DNA of 64,000 nt from Heliocidaris erythrogramma (taxonomy: Eukaryota; Echinodermata; Echinoidea; Camarodonta; Echinometridae): the NCBI GenBank assembly GCA_025617745.1, contig CM046873.1, forward strand, positions 27,913,410 through 27,977,409, written 5' to 3'. Positions 55,823 through 64,000 of this stretch are shown piece by piece. The notes under the pieces are model-generated. The model saw nothing but the letters and a program-made list of their open reading frames with translations, made no database searches and was not told the DNA's origin. Each line of letters starts with the position of its first letter. Position 1 is the first letter of the stretch. Both the position numbers and the translations under genes were made by a program.

Positions 55823-58800
55823 ATCCCGATATTTCGGAACTTTCTAGCATATATCCTTTATATTTACGATAAGTGAATTATTTTTGTATAAATATTTCTT
55901 GGGTAAATTATATAATTCTAATCAAAATAACAACACGAAAGATGAACATGAACATCAGTATAGAAATTAAATGTTGTATACCGTATACTGTATACCGTTT
56001 TACTGATTTAAACTATGAATGACACGTTGTCACTCAGTGTAAAAGCTTTGCAAATCGCTCTATTCATGAACAATTTTGTATGCATATTCGTTTTAATTCA
56101 TAATATTGATGCTAGATTTATTATGCGGCGAATGCTAACGTGATACGATGTATTCCGATTTTCATTATTGTTGTCATTTTAATCCCACTGCTTTTGGTTA
56201 GTTTTACCATTGCTAAGCTTGGAGTAATTTGAAGAATCAGATGCCTTTAGAAATAGATTGACCTTTTTAAAATTGACTTTTAAAAAAATAAAATATGAAG
56301 AGAAAGAGAGGGAGAGAGAGGAGGGGCATGAAAAAAGAGAGATAGAAAGAGAAGAGAGGGAAAAGAAGGAAAGAAACAGAGAGAAACGGGGTAAAGAAAG
56401 AAAGAGGATAGGAAGGTCTGGGTGGGATAAGAGAGAGATAGAGATAGAGAGAGAGAGATAGAGATAGAGAGAGAGAGAAAGAGAGAGAGAGATAGAGAGA
56501 GAAAGAGAGAGAAGAAGAAAAAAAGAAAAGTGTTTTTAATAGATGTACTGTAGAAAGAACCCTGCAAGTATGATGCAATAACGGATTAGAAAAATACATA
56601 TTGCATTATTAACCTAAATTGATTTCTTTAAGAAATCTTCATCATTTCTCTGTGAAGATGATGATGATGATGATGTCATGTATGCAAATCACTGACTTTT
56701 ATCAACAATTTCGGATTCCTCTATGGCTATGATGTTTATGAATGAAACAAATGAATACGAAATATGTGTTATAAAAATATTTGCAGACATATCAGAGGAT
56801 ATCGATGATGATAATGGTTTTTATTTTGAACATTGTTTACCTCCACTATCAAGGGCATCCTGGATAAATTGAACGAATAAATAAATGATTAAAGAGGATA
56901 ATTTTCAGGCTGAAGTCTATTGATCATGCCATAAAAAGGCGTTCTCTATAAAACAGTTATTCGTATATTAAATCATTGTCATCATGATTACAGTGTACGG
57001 TTACATTATAGATGTTTTTTGTACAGAATGTCTTAAAAAGTTTCAGTGAAATTTTGAAACATTTAGTTACTTTTCTACCATATTTAAAACAAGGGAACTT
57101 CATGTGAATGGCATGCGTTTTGTTCTCAGCGGTGTATTAGCAGCAAGGTCTGAACCAAATAATGTTTATTGATACCGTTCATTTTCTTAAATTTTACTTC
57201 ACACTGAGTTGCCTTGTTTCTGCTATGCCGTAAATATTGTACATATAAAATGACTAGAAAAAAGTAATACTTCTTTAGGTTAATATTTCGAATAAAAACA
57301 AGACGAAAAGAAAGAGGGAGAGAAGAAGTCAGAGGAGAGAGAGAGAGAGAGAGAGATGAGATGATAAAAGTGTGAACGTGATATTCTCTAAATGGAAATA
57401 ATTATTATACAAGGAACCCCACTTAATTGTACAAATTAGAAAAAAAATGGTATTGAATGACTTGGGCAGTCTCACGAGAAATGCCCTTTTTACTTATATG
57501 AAAATAAAAATGATGGTCATTTACAAGGCGAATAAGGAAATATATAAAAATTGCATAATCGATATAAATAACAATCGTTATCATTTATTTTTGAGATGCT
57601 AATGTGATGCTAATGACCATTATTTATGTAAACAGTATGATCTTAAATTTTATCCACGAATATTAATCTATGCGGATTAACACGTTAGTGAATAAAACAC
57701 ACATCAAATATTTTGTTTGAAGAAAGAGAGATAATGTCAAACGGAGAAAGATAGCTATGATAATGTCTCTTATGTTCAACCTTGTTTTTATCAATGAAAG
57801 AGCCTCCCTGGATAAACAGAAAGATGAATAGATGAATAAGAAGATAACTTTGAGGCTACAGGGCTTTGATCAGTACATGTAACAAGAAAGGCACTATGTA
57901 AAAACAGTTATTCTAATATCATTACTATCATGATTGCAGTTTAGAGTTACATAATCGATGTTTGTCATCATGATACAGAATGTTTTATATTGTGTTGATG
58001 GAAGTACGAAATATTTAATTACTTTTCTGTGATATTTAGAACCGCCGTGGAAATTCATAAGAATGGCATGCGTGTTGTTCTCCGCAACAGGTTATAGAAG
58101 CAAAGTCTGATCCAGATAATGTTTACTGGTACAGTTCATTTCCTAAAATTTCAATTCATATACTGAGCCGTATAAAATGTATCTATGCATGTACTGCATT
58201 AATGATTTAGCTGATTATCTAGCCACAGTAAAGCTCTGTGGTAAAGGTTTTTTTTAATAATAAAATCTACTACAGCTATACTACTACTACTACTACTACT
58301 ACTACTGCTACGAAATACTACTACAATATTTCATTAGTATGTACACATCTACATGATCTAAATCATGTTTGTCAATAATAATTTATGATGTTATAGAGCA
58401 ATGTCATATACACTTATTTCAGAGATGATTATTTTTCTTTTTTCTTTTCTTTTTCTTTTAGAAAGTTGTGCGAAAAGCAAGCACAGTATGTTATGTTATG
58501 CTATACTATGCTGCCATTTCAAATCTAATATCCATCTGTTTTATGATGGTTACTTATACTGAGCAGAAGGAGGAGGAGGAGGAAAAAGAAGATCTGCTGA
58601 TAACGATACTATTATTACTTTTGTTAATACACTGTATTATTCATCTTGCAAATAATAATGATATGGGCATAATCGGACACTTTTATAATATTTAACGACA
58701 CACTATTAAATCTTAAGCGGTGTATTCTCATAAATGTGTCTTCAGGCTTATCCTTTGAAAAGATATTGAATTGATGCATATTGATAACGATGACGTGGAT

Positions 58801-58880
58801 GGTAAGAATGATAAGAACGATGGGAATGATGACGGGAATGTCATTCAGGTTTCTAATTCCTTCAGGGCACATAATTATCG
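55823..58880. repeat. 3' flank of T5
   Basis: No gene. Same order as after T2 and T4: ATTAAA, GTATACCGTATACTG patch, GA-rich tract (56290-56520), AT-rich duplicated block (56630-58240), GA patch (57310-57358), CTA patch (58268-58312), GGAGGAGGAGGA tract (58568-58582), GAT-rich DNA. Confidence 0.65.
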
Positions 58881-58921
58881 ACAAGTTTCTCTCTCGACCA
58901 GGTGCAGGGTTTGAATACCTG

Positions 58922-59106
58922 GGAAGCGTCCCTCTTTTTGCAACCCAGCTGAGGTGTGGGTTCTCCTCACAGAAGAAGATCTGGGGAGCGTTTTGTCAGT
59001 GATTTTTACTGACAAATTTGCTCTCAACCAATCAGATGCAAGGGTTTCAGTAGCTTATAACAGTTCTCGGTAAAAATCACTGACAAAACACTTGATGAAA
59101 CATTCC
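58922..59106. mobile_element. MITE with the CAATCAGAT core
   Basis: Interrupts the common block between GAATACCTG and CCTGATGACGG. Contains GGGGAGCGTTTTGTCAGTGA and inverted TCACTGACAAAACACTTGATG, and the CCAATCAGAT...GTTTCAGTAGCTTA core shared with the intronic GGGCCC MITE. CCTG occurs at both borders (58918-58921, 59107-59110), a possible short duplication. Limits approximate. Confidence 0.6.
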
Positions 59107-59889
59107 CCTGATGACGGACATTATTTGTTAAATGTGTTGTGTGATGTTCATGGCGGCAGGAGCTACAGCCATGATTACAATTTAGAGTGTATTTTATTTT
59201 AAATGAGATAGTGAGTTGATACCTAAGGGGAATTATTTATTCAAGTGTACCGGTTGTTGGTGATGGTTGTAGAAGCTAAAGCTTAGGTTATAATTTGGGA
59301 TGGAAAATTGTGTAAAATCAGGGCTGTCTCATAGAGCATTGCAATTGATCTGAATTAACAACAACTTCATTCACATTTGATCGCAATGGCAAATACATGG
59401 ATGTGCATAGGGGGTGTCCTAACTAAACTATCGATCGAATTATTTGCGATCGATTTAGATTAATGGCAACTCATTTTAAGTTCCCAACCTTATTTCACCC
59501 CCTTACTAATGATACATATTATAATATGTATATTCATGACAAATACGAGTTTAGAGTTCGGACGAATAGTCTACTATGAGCCTTTGCCGCCCCAGAAAAA
59601 AGCAATAAAGCTAACCAATCAATTTAGTACTAGCGGTTCTTCTGTTTGCATGAAAATTGAAGTTCCAAAACTTCACTTTTCTTTCACCTATTATTTGCAT
59701 CATTGTTTACGTTGCATTTCATGTATTATTCTATTTACTTTCTTCTTCTTCTTCTTTTTTTTTTTTGGGGGGGGGGGGGGGGGGCAGGGGAACGGGGGCA
59801 TCGTTCTCCTGCAGTTCAGCTCACCGTAGTGTTGGCTTTCTTGGGGGCATGTGGGGCTACCTGCCTCATGGCATTTTAATTTTGCTCAC
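59107..59889. other. Intergenic repeat block, non-coding
   Basis: No gene. Close to 43620-44370. CTTCTTCTTCTT and G-run tract at 59743-59784. Confidence 0.6.
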
Positions 59890-60413
59890 TGCTGTTTAAA
59901 TTTGGATACACCACTTTTGAAATACTAAACATAATAGCGCCAACTCACAAAAATGTCCACATTGAGAACGAGGTCAAATGTACATCAGGCGAGCTCTGGG
60001 GAAAACCACCTCTATTCAAAGCGCATATTATTAGTTCATGCACAATGCAGAAAATAGCATGCAGATTTGAATAACACAGATGTTACTATAGTCACCATTA
60101 TTGCCTCATGTACATGATGTATTGAGTTAACAGGACTTGTGCGTAAAGAACTCGTTGTGGCGTATTCAATGATCAATATCAATATGGACTCGGGTAAACA
60201 GAATCCGACACCGCAAGTTTAATCTCGCGAAATACGGAGACAAGGTATCTGTGGTAGTGTTCTTCTTGCACGCAACAAACCTCACAGCAAAGCAGAGTCA
60301 GTGTTATATTAGAAAAGTTGAGTTCTATAAGATTCTTTGCAAGGCTGTTTTATTTATTTGCTGGAAATTCGCACACGCACTACCACACTGCATCCATGGC
60401 CGAGAAGCAGGAA
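59890..60413 (+). pseudogene. Remnant TRIM unit: type B upstream region plus first codons
   Basis: Type B upstream sequence runs to an ATG at 60396 and the codons MAEKQED, the start of TRIM exon 1. It then jumps to 3'-flank sequence (TTATTATGTACATCATG). The rest of exon 1, the intron and exon 2 are missing, so this is a gene deletion remnant. Unlike the other copies, the acceptor equivalent TTTGCTGG is mutated (AG lost). Confidence 0.85.
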
Positions 60414-62790
60414 GATTATTATGTACATCATGTTTGTCAATAATAATGTATAATGATATAGAACAATGTCATACTAATTTCAGATATTACCATTTTTCTT
60501 CTTTTTTCCTTTTGCTTTTAGAAAGTTGTGCGAACATCAAGCACAATACGTAAGATGATATACTTGAATAATAATTGTTTCCAGATACTTTCTTGTGTTC
60601 CCCCGTTCATCCAAAATGACTTTGCAATCGACAATAAGCGTTTGTCAGCTATATTGAACTTAATGTTAATGCCCCATTACTGAAAGCTATACTATCATTT
60701 CAAATTAATATTAATCTGTTTTCTGATGGTTACTGACGTTGATATAATGCTAAGATAACAATGAGATGATAAGGATAATCAGGAAGGTAAGAGGAGGGAA
60801 GAGGAATGGAATAACAGTGACGAACACAGTAATGATAGTAATTATCAATGTTAAAATCTGCTGACTGGAGTTATTGTTATCATTCATCTTGCGAATGACA
60901 ATAATACTGGTATAACTGAAAACTGTTATAAAATGTAATGAATGGCGACATTGCACGCTATTAAATCCTAGCGGCGTATGCTCATGAATGTGTCTTCATG
61001 CTTTATCCTTTTAATAGTTAATGAATTATTGATGCATATTGATAGTGATGACGTGGTGACAATGGTAATGATGATAACGATGAAAATGACGATGGGAATG
61101 TAATATTCATGTCGCTTTTAATATGCTATTCAGGTTTCGCATATCCTCAGTTGCCTCTCTTGACGAGTAGTGTTTGCGTGTTGTGTGTTGGTCATGCATG
61201 CCTGCAGATACTTCAGCAAGGATTGCAATGTATAGTGTAATTTGTTTTAAATGAGATACATGTATCCTGAATAGTTGATTGTGTGTGTCCCCTATTTCAA
61301 CAGATGATACATAATACCACAGTCACACCAACAACACCGACACAACAACACAGGTGTGACGGTGGTATAATATTTAAAATTACGAGTTGGAGTGGGTTGA
61401 ACGAATATTGTCTCACCTGTTCACAGTGCGTATCAAAAAATAAGTACACACTTTCTTAATATCGTCCAAAATGATAATTTTACAGTATCGATTTAATTTT
61501 TTCTTCTAAAATTATTGATGGGTATCTCTATAATCGGATGACACTATGAGTATTAACAATATTTCAAACTTGGGTGATCGAGTACTGGCTGTCAGTTTTG
61601 AAAACTCGCGAAAATCGGCCTCGGTCTTAAATTTGATCAAGTGCATATCAGGCAGAGACTGCATAGGCTCTACTTAATATGAATAATTGATTTGAACAAT
61701 CATTTAATCCTTAATAGTAGAGTAGCAACACTATGTCTACATTTTTTGATAACTTCTTGAATTACTCGGGCAGTCTCACGAGAAACGAACTTACTTTCAT
61801 GAAAATAAGAAAGATGGCCAAGGCGAATAAGCAAAATATATATAAAAGTGGACAATTAGTATAACAATCGTCAGTTATTTTGTGAGATGCTAATGACCAT
61901 CATTTACATGTAAATGGGGTCATTCATGTAAGCAATAATGATCTTGACATTTATCCACATATATTATTCTATGAGGATTATCATGTTAGTAAATAAAACG
62001 GAGTTCAATATTTAGTAAAAACCAAACCAAACAAAACAAAACATTAGGAGGTAACGCCATACGTGGAAGGATAGCTATGGTCTTCATGTTCAACCTTGCT
62101 TCATTACTGAAATGGCCTCCCTGAATAAAGAAAATCATAAATATATGAATAAAGAATATATGTTTGAGGCTAAATGGATTTGGCCAGTTACATTATTTAA
62201 CTAGAAAGGCGCTGTATGAAAAGAGTTATTCTAACATCATCACTATCATGATTACAGTTTACTGTTACATAATCGATGTTTGTCATCATGATACAGAATG
62301 TTTTATATTGGATTGATGGAAGTTCAAAACATTCATTTACTTTTCTATCATAAGAATGGCATGCCCGTTGTTCTTTCCAGTGGGTTGTATCAGCGGCAAA
62401 GTCTGATATGATCCAGATAATGCTTACTGGTACAATTCATTTTATGAGATTTCACTTCATATGCTGAGTCATATAATACCCGCTATGTAATAAAAAGTAT
62501 ATATGTACTGCATTAATGATTTAACTAATCATTTAGCGCTTGCCCAATAAAGCTCTTTGGCAAATGTTATTTTTTTTCTAATCAAATCTACTACTACAAT
62601 GTTTCATAATCACATCTAAATCATATTTGTCAGTAATAATGTATATTGATGTAGAACAGTGTCATATAATTGTTTCAGAGATTATGTTTACATTTATTAT
62701 ATGTAGATATATCCGAACTTAAGGTTAATCCCTCTGTCCTAGAAAGTTATTTATTCAGTCGTATTATCCATCTAGTTTATGATGGTTACC
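60414..62790. repeat. 3'-flank repeats of the deleted unit
   Basis: No gene. Matches flanks after T2-T5 in pieces. At 61311-61370 is the shortened TAATACCACAGTCACACC MITE. The stretch 61420-61690, beginning CACAGTGCGTATCAAAAAA, is not found in other units and may be a DNA-transposon end. 62240-62790 is close to 27890-29300 without the foldback element. Confidence 0.55.
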
Positions 62791-63429
62791 ATGGTTAATA
62801 ATAATAATATTCCGCTTTTATATGCGCCTAATACATCGGTGATGTCTCTTTAAGCGCTTTATAGATATATTATTACCCCAGTCATCGGATTCTGGCATGC
62901 CCGCACACAGTGTATGCACATTCTCCGCTCCGTGGGGATGATAATAATAACACTGAATGAAGAATAATTATAACACTGCAGATGATAGGGATAATTAAAA
63001 GGAGGAGGAGGAAGAAGAAGAATGAAATAATAGTAAATCAGAGTTGTATATAATAGACGGTAACGATAACAATGATCAATACTAAAATCTGCTGGTAATG
63101 ATATAATTATCATTTATGTCGAAAATGACAATGACATTGGCATAATTGAACACTGTTATACTTAATGGAAGACGACACTGAACGCTATTAAATCTAAGCG
63201 GTATATTTCTCATAAACGTGTCTTCATGTCTTATTCTTTGATTAGTTACTGTATTGATGCATATTGATAATGATGACGTGGATGACAATGATAATGATGA
63301 TAAAGATGATAATGATGACGGGAATGAATTATTCATGCCGTTTTTAATAAACTATTCAGGTTTTGAATTCCTTCCGGACATATATCGACAGTTGCCTCTC
63401 CTGACCCAAGTGTAGTATTTGAGTACCTG
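62791..63429. repeat. Intergenic repeat, empty-site version of 29300-30900
   Basis: No gene. Contains the TATGCGCCTAATACATCGGTG block and an uninterrupted TTAA (63162-63165) where the other unit carries the 943-bp element. Confidence 0.65.
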
Positions 63430-63609
63430 TTAAACCATTGCTATGACGTCAATCTATTCAATAAAGTGTAGATTATTTTTACGAATGTACGCAATGGTTT
63501 AAATCAGAGAAAAGCATTGGAAGTGTAGATTCGCCACTCCCAATCTACTCGGCTACGCCTCGTAGATTCGGAACTACGAATCTACACTTCCTCAGCTATT
63601 CTCCTTCAT
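63430..63609. mobile_element. 180-bp insertion with two hairpins
   Basis: Interrupts GAGTACCTG / ATAATGAGC, which is continuous at 27008-27030. The left half is bounded by TTAAACCATTGC (63430-63441) and inverted GCAATGGTTTAA (63491-63502). The right half has GAAGTGTAGATTCG and inverted CGAATCTACACTTC. No target duplication could be fixed. Confidence 0.6.
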
Positions 63610-64000
63610 ATAATGAGCATTATTTCTTAAAATGTGTTGTGTGTTGGTCAAGCCGGCTACCAAAGCGACAGCAGTGAGTACAATGTGGAGTGTATTTTGT
63701 TTTTAATGGGATAGTGAGTGCCTACGTGATGTGAATTGAATTATTTTTTTCAGTGTGATGGTGACGGCTTTATAAGCTAAAGCCAGGTTACAATTTGGGG
63801 TGGAAATTGTTAAAAATCAGGGCCTTCTCAAAGAGCATTGTAATAGACCGCTTCTGTAATGTATACAAATTTATGCACATATATTCTCTGAGCACTTAGT
63901 GACGAGCTATTCCATGAACCTGCTTTTTTATAATTGGGCCTCAATGCTTGGAATCCAGTTTGCATACATTATTTGTAGCTATGTCCGGCAAGCCTCCGGC
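63610..64000. other. Intergenic repeat block, non-coding
   Basis: No gene. Nearly identical to 27020-27390 and 30905-31180; the window ends within the block. Confidence 0.6.

Overview
This is eukaryotic, intron-containing, AT-rich DNA saturated with transposons and simple repeats. The gene content (a tandem expansion of RING/B-box/coiled-coil genes with a C-terminal propeller-like region), the long GA-rich and CTA-rich microsatellites, and the CA...TG, TTAA-flanked and tRNA-derived mobile elements suggest a marine invertebrate deuterostome, most likely an echinoderm such as a sea urchin. The species assignment is inference; the sequence does not prove it.

The backbone is a tandem array of TRIM-family genes, all on the + strand. 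Each has two coding exons: exon 1 (636 nt, 212 codons) encodes RING, B-box 1 and B-box 2; exon 2 (1263 nt, 420 codons) encodes a coiled coil and a repeat-rich C-terminal domain. The intron is phase 0 and 0.66-2.3 kb long. Copies, called T1-T5 here, have exons at T1 4036-4671/6493-7755, T2 13207-13842/15342-16604, T3 22338-22973/23637-24899, T4 32635-33270/34870-36132 and T5 51491-52124/54401-55822. T1-T4 have open exons; T5 exon 1 carries two 1-nt deletions. Two further units, near 44.4-44.9 kb and 59.9-60.4 kb, keep the gene's upstream region but have lost its body. Spacing is about 9-10 kb per unit. Two upstream types are visible: type A before T1, T3 and T5, and type B before T2, T4 and both remnants, which suggests that the ancestral unit was an A+B pair.

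Between genes, each unit repeats a 3' flank made of a GA-rich microsatellite, an internally duplicated AT-rich block and ATG/GAT-rich low-complexity DNA. Because the flanks are paralogous, many mobile elements can be delimited by comparison with an unoccupied site elsewhere in the window: hAT-like elements with 8-bp duplications, TTAA-targeting elements, elements with 9-bp duplications, a 1.04-kb near-complete foldback, a second foldback built on 53-bp repeats, and a three-level nest (LINE, then a long-TIR element, then a hAT-like MITE) downstream of T4. A six-unit ~289-bp satellite carrying a tRNA-like element follows T3. Non-TRIM coding fragments are a minus-strand histone H4-like piece in the T3 intron, a RecQ-helicase-like piece inside a 9-bp-TSD element at 49.1-50.0 kb, and two LINE remnants.

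Functionally, the TRIM copies are expected to be cytoplasmic RING E3 ubiquitin ligases whose variable C-terminal domain recognises targets. An innate-immune role is plausible from family knowledge of expanded TRIM genes but is not shown by this sequence.
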